Positions 34,760 through 43,361 of a DNA stretch of 64,000 nucleotides are shown one piece after another. Each line of letters begins with the position of its first letter. Position 1 is the first letter of the stretch. Under the pieces are notes generated by a model that saw only the letters and a list, made by a program, of their open reading frames with translations, was not told the origin of the DNA and made no database searches. Position numbers and translations under genes: made by a program. This DNA comes from JANYCO01 sp035535995. Lineage in GTDB: Bacteria > Bacteroidota > Bacteroidia > Cytophagales > Cytophagaceae. The stretch spans positions 1-64,000 of the forward strand of contig DATLOZ010000012.1 in the NCBI GenBank assembly GCA_035535995.1. The letters are read 5' to 3'.

Positions 34760-37051
34760 ATGCTATACCGACCATACGTTTTATGTCTTTTTTTATTCCT
34801 TGCCAACATTTGCTGCGCACAGGATAACAACATCCCTATAGGGACCTGGAGGATACATCTTCCTTATTACAATATGAAAACCGTAGCGGTAACCAGCGAT
34901 AAGGTGTATGCGGCGAATGGCAGCAGTATTTTTTATTTTGATAAGGGAGATCAATCTGCAAATGTACTTTCCAAATACGATGGTCTGCACGATGTGCATG
35001 TAAGCCAACTGGGATACAATGCTTCTCAAAATACGGTGATCATTGGATACGAAACAGGCAACATCGATCTGGTCCAAGGCAATGATATTATATTGTACAA
35101 CGACATTTCCCGTGCGTCTTTCGTGGGCTCCAAGAAGATCAATCATTTTTTTATGGACGATGAATTTGTCTATATCTCTGGAGATTATGGTGTCACAGTC
35201 TATAACCTAAAAAAAAGAGAAGTCAAAGAGTCGTATCTCACGCTAGGTCCGGGTGGTTTTGTGAATGCGGTGTATGCTTCTACGTTTACGGCAAACAAAG
35301 ATAGTATCTTCCTGGCCACTTCGCTCGGTGTGATGACGGCTAAAGTTTCACAGGCGATCAACCTGCTCGATTATTCTAGTTGGTATACGTTCCATGCACC
35401 CGACAGCATTGACACTGCCAACGTGGTTTCCGTTGCTACCTATAGTGGAATTATTTATGCAGCCGTGCAGAATAAAGGAATTTATTATTACAACGGAAAT
35501 AAATGGAGAAAAACTACTGTTCCTGTAACCAATGGCAGTGAACTTCGTTCCCTCACAAATTCTCCAAATGGGATCCTTGCATGCATTGACACTGCTATAT
35601 TCCTGATTAAGAGTCCTACTTCTTGGACTATACAGATGAACGTTGACACCAACATTGCTCCTTCTCAGGCTTATTATGATTCAGACAACACTCTTTGGGT
35701 GGCCACCAGTTCTGCGGGATTGATACGATATTCGAATAATACTTCGAATACTATTTATCCCAATGGCCCTTTCGTAAACAATGTATTCCGTTTAGATTAT
35801 TATAATAATAGTATCGTCTCTCTTACCGGTGGTTACAGTAGCTACGGCGCGCAAACTTATTTTGGTAACTGGAACAGCATTTTTGAAAACAACACTTCCT
35901 GGAACAGGTTATTTTACAGCGCCACTCCCAGTAGCTTCCGCAACTTTATAGGAGCTACCTACAACCCAAACAATTCTACATTATATCTTTCCAGTTATGA
36001 AAACGGATTGATCGCTATTGATGCCAATCAGAACGCTACTATCTATACCAATACAAACAGTCCTCTCAAAAGAAGTGGCGCTACGCAAACGGGAGATCTC
36101 CTGATCGGCGAAACGGCGGTGGATAAAGACGGATATCTGTGGGTTCCCAATCGTGGCGTAAATACTGGCTTGTACAACATTCACAAACTTTCTCCCAAAG
36201 GTATTTGGAGCAGTTATGTTCTTTCCAGCGCTCTTGCCAGCAACGTAGTACGCGTGACCATTGATGACCTTGACAATAAATGGATCAGCACTGTAGGCGC
36301 TGGTCAAACAGGTGTGATCGTATTCAATGAAAAGAAAAACCAGATCCGCTCTTTAACCAATACTCCCGGCCTTGGCGGGCTTCCGGATGCAAATGTCAAC
36401 TGCGTAACCAAAGATCTGAAAGGAACAATGTATGTGGGAACCAACGTAGGTCTTGCCATCTGCTACGATCCTTCCATCATTTATAAAACAGGCGTAGACC
36501 TTACCACGCCAATCTTCGATGGCTTCCCAATTTTCTTCGAGCGCAATGTGCTGGCGATCGCTGTGGACGGCGGAAACCGGAAATGGGTAGGCACCAACGA
36601 TGGGATCTGGCTAATGAACGAAGACCTTACGCAGGTGCTTCTCTACTTCGATACCGACAACAGTCCGTTGCTATCCGACTATGTACTCGATATCCAGATC
36701 AATCCTATATCAGGAGAAGTTTTTTTCGCTACGCCTGAAGGCATTATGTCCTATCGGGGTACCGCTACAGTCGGCGATGATAATTTTTCCAATGTAAAAG
36801 TTTTTCCTAATCCTGTAAAACCTGATTTCTCCGGCCTTGTAGGCATCTCTGGTCTCGCGTCGGATGTATCGGTGAAGATCACTGACGTAGCAGGAAATCT
36901 CGTCTACGAGACCATCGCAAAAGGCGGCACTGCGGTCTGGAATGTACGCGACTACAACGGCAGAAGAGCTGCTACCGGCGTATACCTGATCTTCTGCGCA
37001 TCTACTGACGGCACTTCCAAATTTGTTTCCAAAATAGCGGTGGTAGAATAA
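34760..37051 (+). CDS. porZ: PorZ-like beta-propeller protein of the type IX secretion system
   Basis: With the start at 34760 the protein has 763 residues. A signal peptide (MLYRPYVLCLFLFLANICCA) is followed by about 650 residues of two-component-regulator-type propeller repeats (for example YSGIIYAAVQNKGIYYYNGN and NLWVATSS-like blades). A C-terminal sorting-type domain follows (NVKVFPNPVKPDFSGLVGIS to the end, SKFVSKIAVVE). PorZ takes part in attaching type IX cargo to anionic LPS at the cell surface. The next gene, recO, starts inside its stop codon (TAATG), a link seen in other Bacteroidota. Confidence 0.8.
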   Translation: MLYRPYVLCLFLFLANICCAQDNNIPIGTWRIHLPYYNMKTVAVTSDKVYAANGSSIFYFDKGDQSANVLSKYDGLHDVHVSQLGYNASQNTVIIGYETGNIDLVQGNDIILYNDISRASFVGSKKINHFFMDDEFVYISGDYGVTVYNLKKREVKESYLTLGPGGFVNAVYASTFTANKDSIFLATSLGVMTAKVSQAINLLDYSSWYTFHAPDSIDTANVVSVATYSGIIYAAVQNKGIYYYNGNKWRKTTVPVTNGSELRSLTNSPNGILACIDTAIFLIKSPTSWTIQMNVDTNIAPSQAYYDSDNTLWVATSSAGLIRYSNNTSNTIYPNGPFVNNVFRLDYYNNSIVSLTGGYSSYGAQTYFGNWNSIFENNTSWNRLFYSATPSSFRNFIGATYNPNNSTLYLSSYENGLIAIDANQNATIYTNTNSPLKRSGATQTGDLLIGETAVDKDGYLWVPNRGVNTGLYNIHKLSPKGIWSSYVLSSALASNVVRVTIDDLDNKWISTVGAGQTGVIVFNEKKNQIRSLTNTPGLGGLPDANVNCVTKDLKGTMYVGTNVGLAICYDPSIIYKTGVDLTTPIFDGFPIFFERNVLAIAVDGGNRKWVGTNDGIWLMNEDLTQVLLYFDTDNSPLLSDYVLDIQINPISGEVFFATPEGIMSYRGTATVGDDNFSNVKVFPNPVKPDFSGLVGISGLASDVSVKITDVAGNLVYETIAKGGTAVWNVRDYNGRRAATGVYLIFCASTDGTSKFVSKIAVVE

Positions 37052-37725
37052 TGCTACACAAAACGAGAGGCATCGTACTTGGCCATATCAAATACGGCGA
37101 CACTTCGATCATTTGTAAGATCTATACGGAAGAATTCGGATTGCAGACCTACATTGTGAACGGCGTGCGGAGCAAATCATCCAAAAATAAGATCGCTCTT
37201 TTCCAACCGCTCACGTTGCTCGATATGGTAGTCTACCATAAAGAAAACCGCGACATCAACCGGATCTCGGAAATGAAATGTAACATGGTATTTCATTCCA
37301 TTCCATTCGAACAGAAAAAGATCGGGATGGTTATTTTTCTTTCTGAGCTTTTAACAAAAACATTAAAAGAGCAATCTCCTAATCAAGAACTTTTCGAACT
37401 GATCCTTCATACTATTTCTTATCTCGACGTAATCGAAGAGCATTACGAAAATCTTCACCTTCAATTCATGATCCAGCTGGCGGCCTTTCTGGGCTTTGCT
37501 CCTGGCACGGTAGAAGATATCCTGCATGAAATACGACTGAGTCTTACCGAAGAAGAGAAAAAAAATCTTTCCGATCTCATGACTTCCAACCCGGATCAAT
37601 ACGTGCGCATCAATAACCAGAGTCGCCGGCATCTGCTCGACTGCCTGCTCCGCTATTACATGATCCATGTAGAAAATTTTGGCGCGATGAATTCGCTGGC
37701 AGTATTGCAGGAGATATTTGGATAG
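37051..37725 (+). CDS. recO: DNA repair protein RecO
   Basis: The 224-residue protein starts with the RecO OB domain (MLHKTRGIVLGHIKYGDTSI) and continues with the helical C-terminal domain (IQLAAFLGFAP and following). It lacks an obvious four-Cys zinc motif, as do many Bacteroidota RecO proteins. RecO loads RecA onto SSB-coated DNA together with RecR. Its start overlaps the porZ stop, so translation is coupled. Two small hairpins directly follow its stop. Confidence 0.9.
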   Translation: MLHKTRGIVLGHIKYGDTSIICKIYTEEFGLQTYIVNGVRSKSSKNKIALFQPLTLLDMVVYHKENRDINRISEMKCNMVFHSIPFEQKKIGMVIFLSELLTKTLKEQSPNQELFELILHTISYLDVIEEHYENLHLQFMIQLAAFLGFAPGTVEDILHEIRLSLTEEEKKNLSDLMTSNPDQYVRINNQSRRHLLDCLLRYYMIHVENFGAMNSLAVLQEIFG

Positions 37726-37779
37726 TGTTCTGTGTGCCACAGAACACGGGAATGAGAGTGTTCTGTCTGTGACAGAACA
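37726..37779 (+). repeat. Tandem pair of nine-base-stem hairpins after recO
   Basis: TGTTCTGTG-TGC-CACAGAACA (37726-37746) and TGTTCTGTC-TGT-GACAGAACA (37759-37779) are spaced 33 bases apart and share flanking CGG and GAGAG phrases. The inner closing pair changes from G-C to C-G, so pairing is kept. They begin at the recO stop. Confidence 0.8.
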
Positions 37780-37790
37780 CGGTGTGAGAG

Positions 37791-37968
37791 TTGAATAACC
37801 GTCATTGCGAGGAATGTTGCGAAGCAACGTGACGAAGCAATCTGTTTGCTACGAAGCCTGAGCCCGTTTGTTTCATCATTGTGTTTCAAAATTGCACGCT
37901 TCGTAGCAAACAGATTGCTTCGTCATTTCGCCTATGGCGTCATTCCTCGCAATGACGAGTTATTTCAA
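37791..37968. repeat. 178-base foldback element, family E
   Basis: The ends TTGAATAACCGTCATTGCGA and its complement pair over about 28 bases. Inner arms GAAGCAATCTGTTTGCTACG and complement also pair. The motif CATTGCGAGGAA with GAAGCAATCT belongs to a widespread class of mobile-looking bacterial intergenic repeats. No coding sense is seen. Confidence 0.85.
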
Positions 37969-37969
37969 C

Positions 37970-37997
37970 AAAAAAAAGATGTAGCTTTCACCACATC
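37970..37997 (-). terminator. Rho-independent terminator
   Basis: On the minus strand GATGTGGT-GAAA-GCTACATC forms an eight-pair stem (two G-U pairs) with a GNRA loop, followed by eight T residues. It ends the transcript of the secreted protein at 38028-38804. Confidence 0.75.
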
Positions 37998-38027
37998 CTT
38001 AATTCAAAATTTAGAATTTAAAATTCC

Positions 38028-38804
38028 TTAAGGCTTCAGCGTAATTTTTCGCACTACCGGATTGTAAGGATTTTCTACCAGCTTATTATCCTTATCCAAC
38101 AATTCAAGCTTGATCGTATTCTCTCCCATCGGCAATCCTTCCATAGCAAAGGCTTCCCAGCGGGTAAGGGTAAATTCTGTGCTGTTGATGGTTGCTCTTA
38201 CTTTGTAACTTTTTTCTGAAAGCGTGCAATTCACTAAGTAAAAATCGAGCAATACTTTTTTCGCATCAGCTCCAACGTATTCACCTTTCGGACGGCTATA
38301 GAACATCAGTGGTTTTGTCAAGTCTACCGGCTTGTTTTCACCAGTCGGCTTACCTACGGTGAATTGTGTAAGCACATAGGCAGATTTATGTTTCAAGCTT
38401 TCATGATAAGACCTGGAAAGAAAAGAAAGCGCTACATAATTTCCTTCCTTCAATTTCTCATAAAAATCCGTTTCATATTTTGCCAGGTAAGGCGCGTTGT
38501 TTAAGATCAAATGAATATGCTGGCCTTGCGCAGAGTTGCTGCAATGCTTGTCTTGCGCATCCATCGTTTGATCGGTCAGCTTGTAATTAGTCAATTCGTA
38601 CTGAAAATGTACTTTGCCTGTATCCACTGTAGAACCAGCCACGGGGCTGATCATCTTAAGCCCTGCATCCGGGAATTTCGGAGAATCGGTTACCGGAGTA
38701 AGCTTAATACCGTTTTTTTCAATTGCTTTTTTCTGTGCATGCGAAACATTCGCGGCGATCAACAAACTAAAAAACATCGCAGATAAAAATTTAACCTTTT
38801 TCAT
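38028..38804 (-). CDS. Secreted protein of unknown function
   Basis: The 258-residue protein has a signal peptide (MKKVKFLSAMFFSLLIAANV, cleaved near SHAQ). Two beta-rich halves follow. The first contains GQHIHLILNNAPYLAKYE, a His-containing motif like that of DUF4399-type proteins. The second is immunoglobulin-like (KSYKVRATINSTEF, MGENTIKLELLDKDNKLVEN). Similar Bacteroidota proteins are sometimes labelled phosphopeptide-binding, which the sequence does not prove. It is likely periplasmic. Confidence 0.65.
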   Translation of the reverse strand: MKKVKFLSAMFFSLLIAANVSHAQKKAIEKNGIKLTPVTDSPKFPDAGLKMISPVAGSTVDTGKVHFQYELTNYKLTDQTMDAQDKHCSNSAQGQHIHLILNNAPYLAKYETDFYEKLKEGNYVALSFLSRSYHESLKHKSAYVLTQFTVGKPTGENKPVDLTKPLMFYSRPKGEYVGADAKKVLLDFYLVNCTLSEKSYKVRATINSTEFTLTRWEAFAMEGLPMGENTIKLELLDKDNKLVENPYNPVVRKITLKP

Positions 38805-38843
38805 ATTTGGATTTGGTTTAAAATTAAAACAACTATAGTTAGA

Positions 38844-38876
38844 AGTGGTGCCACGACTTTGAGCCGTGGCACCACT
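38844..38876 (-). terminator. 33-base hairpin repeat after the ManC gene (family H copy 1)
   Basis: AGTGGTGCCACG arms enclose a nine-base loop. The reverse complement of this 33-mer is identical to the one at 52013-52045. In both places the element follows a gene stop in the same orientation relative to transcription. It lies 11 bases beyond the stop of the mannose-1-phosphate guanylyltransferase. Confidence 0.75.
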
Positions 38877-38887
38877 ATTATATTTCT

Positions 38888-39961
38888 TTAAACATACCGA
38901 TCCCCTTTTTGCGCTTTCACGTCGGCTACAAAATCTTTTACCTTTTGTTCGTTATTTTTATTGCAGATCATCAGCACACCGTCAAACTCCGCTACAATAT
39001 AGTCTTCCAGCCCTTCAATAACTACCAGCTTATCGTAAGGCGTTTTGATGATACAATTTTTCGTGTCGTAAAGCATAACATTTCCGGAAACCACATTTCC
39101 ATCTTTTGCTTTTTCAGAAACATCGTAAAGAGACTTCCAGGTTCCCACATCCGACCAGCCGAAATCCGCAGGCAGTACATACACATTGTCTGCCTTTTCC
39201 ATGATGCCATAATCGATCGAAATATTTTTACACTGCGAATAGGCTGTCTCGATAAACGTAGTTTCTTCCGGAGTCCAGTATTTGTGATTGCCTTCGGCGA
39301 AAATTTCTGCCATATCGGGAAGATATTTTTCAAATGCCTTGATCACCGTGTTGCAGCTCCAGACAAAGATTCCAGCGTTCCAGAGGAAATCGCCACTTTC
39401 TACAAATTTCTGCGCAAGTTCTAAAACCGGTTTCTCCGTAAAGGTTTTTACTTTTTTCATTTCTTCGAGGTCTTCGAGAAATTGAATATAGCCATATCCC
39501 GTATCAGGCCTGCTAGGCTTGATGCCGAGTGTGATCAGCACTTCTGCTTGCGAGGTAATGTCGAGCGCCATGTTGATCCTTCTTTCAAATTCCTGTTCTT
39601 TCAGGATCACGTGATCAGAAGGAGCGATCACTACATTGGCATCCGGGTTTTTGCGGTAGATCTTATAACATGCATACGCCGCGCAGGGAGCCGTGTTGCG
39701 GCCCACAGGCTCACAAAGGATCTGATCGTCGGTAAGGAAAGGCAATTGTGTTTTCACCAGGTCTTTGTAGAAAAAATTGGTGACCACAAAAATATTTTCG
39801 GGAGGACAAATATTCTGAAAGCGTTCGCTAGTCTGTTGGATCATAGTTTTGCCGGTACCAAGCACATCGTGAAACTGCTTTGGAAAGCTTGTTCTGCTGA
39901 AAGGCCAGAACCTGCTTCCGATGCCGCCTGCCATGATCACTACATAATTATTTTTATTCAT
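38888..39961 (-). CDS. manC: Mannose-1-phosphate guanylyltransferase
   Basis: The 357-residue enzyme opens with the nucleotidyltransferase signature MAGGIGSRFWPFSRTSFPKQ and keeps the family motifs EPVGRNTAPCAAYA, VIAPSDHVI, FTEKPVLELAQKF, FLWNAGIFVW and DFGWSDVGTW. It makes GDP-mannose from mannose-1-phosphate and GTP for surface polysaccharides or glycoproteins. It lacks the C-terminal isomerase domain of bifunctional forms. It lies 34 bases downstream of kdsD on the same strand, so the two sugar-activation genes are probably co-transcribed. Confidence 0.9.
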   Translation of the reverse strand: MNKNNYVVIMAGGIGSRFWPFSRTSFPKQFHDVLGTGKTMIQQTSERFQNICPPENIFVVTNFFYKDLVKTQLPFLTDDQILCEPVGRNTAPCAAYACYKIYRKNPDANVVIAPSDHVILKEQEFERRINMALDITSQAEVLITLGIKPSRPDTGYGYIQFLEDLEEMKKVKTFTEKPVLELAQKFVESGDFLWNAGIFVWSCNTVIKAFEKYLPDMAEIFAEGNHKYWTPEETTFIETAYSQCKNISIDYGIMEKADNVYVLPADFGWSDVGTWKSLYDVSEKAKDGNVVSGNVMLYDTKNCIIKTPYDKLVVIEGLEDYIVAEFDGVLMICNKNNEQKVKDFVADVKAQKGDRYV

Positions 39962-39995
39962 AAGTTCTTTTGATTAATTGTACCGAAAAAATTTC

Positions 39996-40997
39996 TTAAA
40001 CAATACCTTCTTTCAGCAGATCGTGCAGGTGAATGAATCCGCATACTGTTTTTCCTTCGGTGACTACTAGTTGGGTAATATTTTTTTCCTGCATTATTTT
40101 CATCGCTTCCATCGCGTATTCGTCCTTTTCAATGGTTTTAGGAGAAGGCGTCATGATATCAACGGCGTGGAGGCCTGTAATATTTTCATATTTATTTAAC
40201 ATTCTTCTGAGATCGCCGTCTGTGATGATCCCAATCAGCTCTTCTGCGCTGTTGAGCACAGCTGTAGCGCCCAGTCGCTTGGAAGAAATTTCCACGATCA
40301 CTTCTTTTAGCGTGGCGTTTTCTTTCACCAATGGAATGGTGTGATGCGGGTAAATATCACTCACTTTCAAATACAGTTGCTTTCCAAGCGCGCCGCCCGG
40401 ATGATAACGTGCAAAGTCTTCTTTGGTAAAATCGCGGATCTCAAGTAGGCTCATTGCCAATGCATCGCCCATGGCGAGCGCTGCAGTTGTACTGGTGGTA
40501 GGTGCAAGGTTCAGCGGGCAGGCTTCTTTTTCTACGGTAGCGTTGAGTACAAAATCCGATTGCTCGGCCAAATATGAATTCATATTGCCCACAAGCCCTA
40601 TCAGCTTGGCGCCTGTGCGTTTGATAAGAGGAACCAATACTTTTATTTCAGGAGTGTTGCCGCTTTTGGAAAGACAGATCACAGCGTCGTCTTGCTGGAT
40701 CATTCCAAGATCGCCGTGGATCGCATCGGCAGCGTGCATGAAAATGGAGGGAGTTCCAGTCGAATTCATTGTAGCAACGATCTTGCTGGCTATAATCGCG
40801 CTTTTCCCGATCCCTGTTACAATTATGCGGCCTTTTACAGCCGAAAGAGCAAGGACACATGCCTCAAACTCATCATTAATATGATTAAGTAAGTTTTTTA
40901 TTGCATCTGCTTCATTTTGAAGAACATTTTTTGCAATAGGTATTATATTTTTTGTTAACTTCAAGTTAAGAAACTTTTTAGCTTTACTTAAGAGCAA
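39996..40997 (-). CDS. kdsD: Arabinose-5-phosphate isomerase (KdsD/KpsF)
   Basis: The 333-residue protein has an SIS sugar-isomerase domain (about 45-180: GRIIVTGIGKSAIIASKIVA, LSKSGNTPEIKVLVPLIKR) and two CBS domains (about 215-333). It converts ribulose-5-phosphate to arabinose-5-phosphate, the first committed step to Kdo of LPS. GutQ-like specificity cannot be excluded. The placement next to manC and the presence of lptC in the window support a role in the cell envelope. Confidence 0.9.
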   Translation of the reverse strand: MLLSKAKKFLNLKLTKNIIPIAKNVLQNEADAIKNLLNHINDEFEACVLALSAVKGRIIVTGIGKSAIIASKIVATMNSTGTPSIFMHAADAIHGDLGMIQQDDAVICLSKSGNTPEIKVLVPLIKRTGAKLIGLVGNMNSYLAEQSDFVLNATVEKEACPLNLAPTTSTTAALAMGDALAMSLLEIRDFTKEDFARYHPGGALGKQLYLKVSDIYPHHTIPLVKENATLKEVIVEISSKRLGATAVLNSAEELIGIITDGDLRRMLNKYENITGLHAVDIMTPSPKTIEKDEYAMEAMKIMQEKNITQLVVTEGKTVCGFIHLHDLLKEGIV

Positions 40998-41039
40998 ATA
41001 TAATAAGGATTCAGGATATAAAGATAAAAGGCCTTAATA

Positions 41040-43220
41040 ATGTTAGTCGAGAACGAAACCGAGCTGTTAATAAAATTAAAAGAAGTATTTGGATACTCAA
41101 CTTTCCGCGGAACTCAAGAAGCAATCATTAACAACCTGCTGGCCGGAAAAAATACTTTTGTGATCATGCCTACCGGCGCGGGAAAATCTATGTGCTATCA
41201 ACTTCCTGCCCTTACCATTGAAGGAATTGCAATTGTGATCTCTCCACTGATCGCACTGATGAAAAATCAGGTAGACCAGCTTAATGCGATTGGGGTCAAT
41301 GCACAAGTGCTCAACTCTACGCTTACCAAAGCAGAAATGACACGCGTAAAAAAAGAAGTGCTCAACGGTGATGTAAAACTTCTCTACGTAGCTCCCGAAT
41401 CCCTTACCAAAGAAGAAAACGTCGCTTTCCTAAAAAAAGCAAAAATATCTTTCGTCGCAATCGACGAGGCGCACTGTATCTCCGAATGGGGCCATGACTT
41501 CCGCCCGGAATATCGCCGCATCAAAAATATCATCGAACAACTCGGCAACCTGCCAATCATTGCCCTTACTGCTACTGCTACTCCAAAAGTGCAGGTGGAT
41601 ATCCAGAAGAACCTGCAGATGGAAGAAGCCAATGTTTTCAAATCTTCTTTCAACCGCAAAAATCTTTATTACGAAGTAAGGCCAAAGTCCGATACCAAAA
41701 AACAACTCATCAAATACATCAAGCAGAACAAAGGTAAATCAGGGATCATCTATTGCCTCAGCCGCAAAAAAGTGGAAGAGATCGCCGAACTGCTTCGTGT
41801 CAACGATGTCAAAGCGCTTCCTTACCACGCTGGCCTGGACGCAGAAGTGCGTATGAAAAACCAGGATGCTTTCCTGAGCGAAGAAGCCGATGTGATCGTT
41901 GCTACCATTGCTTTTGGAATGGGCATCGACAAGCCTGATGTACGTTATGTGATCCACTACGATGCTCCTAAATCACTGGAAGGATACTACCAGGAGACAG
42001 GCCGCGCCGGCCGCGACGGGCTGGAGGGCAATTGCATCATGTTCTATGCGTACAAGGACATTCTTAAACTTGAAAAATTCAACAAAGATAAAAATGTAAC
42101 CGAACGCGAAAATGCGCGCCAACTCTTGCAAGAAATGGTCGCTTTCGCGGAATCAGCGGTTTGTAGAAGAAAACAATTGTTGTTCTATTTCGGCGAACAT
42201 CTTTCGCAGGACTGCGGCTATTGCGACAACTGTAAACATCCGAAAGAAAAATTCGAAGGACAGGAAGATGTAGTGCTTGCGTTGGAAGCCGTGCTTCAAA
42301 CAGAACAACGCTTTGGCATCGGACATTTGTCGGCGGTGTTGTCGGGAATCGAAAACGATTACACCAGGAGCTACAAACACGATCAACTGAAAATATTTGC
42401 CAAAGGCAAAGACAAACATACCGACCACTGGAGCTCTGTGCTGCGCCAGATCATGATCTCCGAATACATCTACAAAGATATGGACGATTATGGTGTGATG
42501 AAGATCACGGAAAAAGGAACAGCATTTCTCGCCAATCCACATTCCATCACGCTGAGCAAAGACCACGACTACTCACAGGAAGCGCTCGACCAGGAAGCTG
42601 AAGAAGATTCTCTGCCGGTAAAATCCTACGATCCGGTGTTGTTTGAGCAGTTGAAATCATTGCGCAAAAAAGTAGCCAAAGAAAAAAATCTACCTCCTTA
42701 TGTGATCTTCCACGATCCTTCGCTGGAAGAAATGGCAACCGTTTATCCTACCACGAAAGAACAGCTTGGCCATATCAATGGCGTGGGAATGGGCAAAGTA
42801 TCCAAGTTTGGAAGACCATTTTTAGAGTTGATCGCTAAGTATGTAGAAGAAAACGATATCGAAACATCTTCGGATGTGGTGGTAAAATCTTCGGTAGATA
42901 AATCCAAGATCAAAATTTATGTGATCCAACAAATCGATAAGAAGGTAGACCTGGACGATATTGCTCAAGCGAAAAGTCTTTCTCTGCAGGAAATTCTTGA
43001 AGAAGTTGAGCATATCTGCTACTCCGGTACAAAACTGAACCTTGATTACTACATTAATCAAATGATTGATCAGGATCGCCAGGATGAGATCTACGATTAT
43101 TTTATGAATGCCGAATCCGATAACATCAAAGTAGCCCGCCAGGAGCTCGGAGACGCCGATTATTCAGAAGAAGATATCCGGTTGATGCGGATTAAGTTCA
43201 TCTCGGAATTAGGAAATTAA
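41040..43220 (+). CDS. recQ: ATP-dependent DNA helicase RecQ
   Basis: The 726-residue helicase shows motif I (MPTGAGKSMCYQLPA), the DEAH box (VAIDEAHCISEWGHDFRPEY), motif VI (QETGRAGRDG), the zinc-binding RQC cysteines (CRRKQLLFYFGE to CGYCDNC) and an HRDC domain (about 540-620). A helical C-terminal extension after residue 640 is typical of Bacteroidota RecQ. It unwinds DNA 3'-5' in the RecF pathway, for which recO is also present here. It is divergent from kdsD, with a 42-base gap. Confidence 0.95.
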   Translation: MLVENETELLIKLKEVFGYSTFRGTQEAIINNLLAGKNTFVIMPTGAGKSMCYQLPALTIEGIAIVISPLIALMKNQVDQLNAIGVNAQVLNSTLTKAEMTRVKKEVLNGDVKLLYVAPESLTKEENVAFLKKAKISFVAIDEAHCISEWGHDFRPEYRRIKNIIEQLGNLPIIALTATATPKVQVDIQKNLQMEEANVFKSSFNRKNLYYEVRPKSDTKKQLIKYIKQNKGKSGIIYCLSRKKVEEIAELLRVNDVKALPYHAGLDAEVRMKNQDAFLSEEADVIVATIAFGMGIDKPDVRYVIHYDAPKSLEGYYQETGRAGRDGLEGNCIMFYAYKDILKLEKFNKDKNVTERENARQLLQEMVAFAESAVCRRKQLLFYFGEHLSQDCGYCDNCKHPKEKFEGQEDVVLALEAVLQTEQRFGIGHLSAVLSGIENDYTRSYKHDQLKIFAKGKDKHTDHWSSVLRQIMISEYIYKDMDDYGVMKITEKGTAFLANPHSITLSKDHDYSQEALDQEAEEDSLPVKSYDPVLFEQLKSLRKKVAKEKNLPPYVIFHDPSLEEMATVYPTTKEQLGHINGVGMGKVSKFGRPFLELIAKYVEENDIETSSDVVVKSSVDKSKIKIYVIQQIDKKVDLDDIAQAKSLSLQEILEEVEHICYSGTKLNLDYYINQMIDQDRQDEIYDYFMNAESDNIKVARQELGDADYSEEDIRLMRIKFISELGN

Positions 43221-43223
43221 TTT

Positions 43224-43296
43224 AAGTTATGAGTTATGAATGTTGAGTTATGAATTACTAAGTAACTAATAACTCAACATTCATAACTCATAACTT
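43224..43296. repeat. Palindromic repeat, family A copy 4
   Basis: Two perfect 28-base arms (43224-43251 and 43269-43296, built on AAGTTATGAGTTATGAATG) enclose 17 bases. It begins three bases after the recQ stop and could help end that transcript. Confidence 0.9.
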
Positions 43297-43301
43297 TTAA
43301 C

Positions 43302-43337
43302 TACATTTGTGACCAGAACAGAGTTTTGTTTCTGGTC
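43302..43337 (+). promoter_or_regulatory. Possible purD promoter and 5' leader hairpin
   Basis: TACATTTG (43302-43309) fits the -7 consensus. Two bases later GACCAGAA (43311-43318) and TTCTGGTC (43330-43337) form an eight-pair hairpin in the presumed leader, 24 bases before the purD ATG. No -33 element is clear. I do not recognise a purine riboswitch here. Confidence 0.4.
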
Positions 43338-43361
43338 ATTTGCTTTTAAAAATACACTACC

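Noticed and set aside
43302..43337. Purine riboswitch upstream of purD
   Set aside because: Only a simple hairpin is present; the conserved purine aptamer core is absent.
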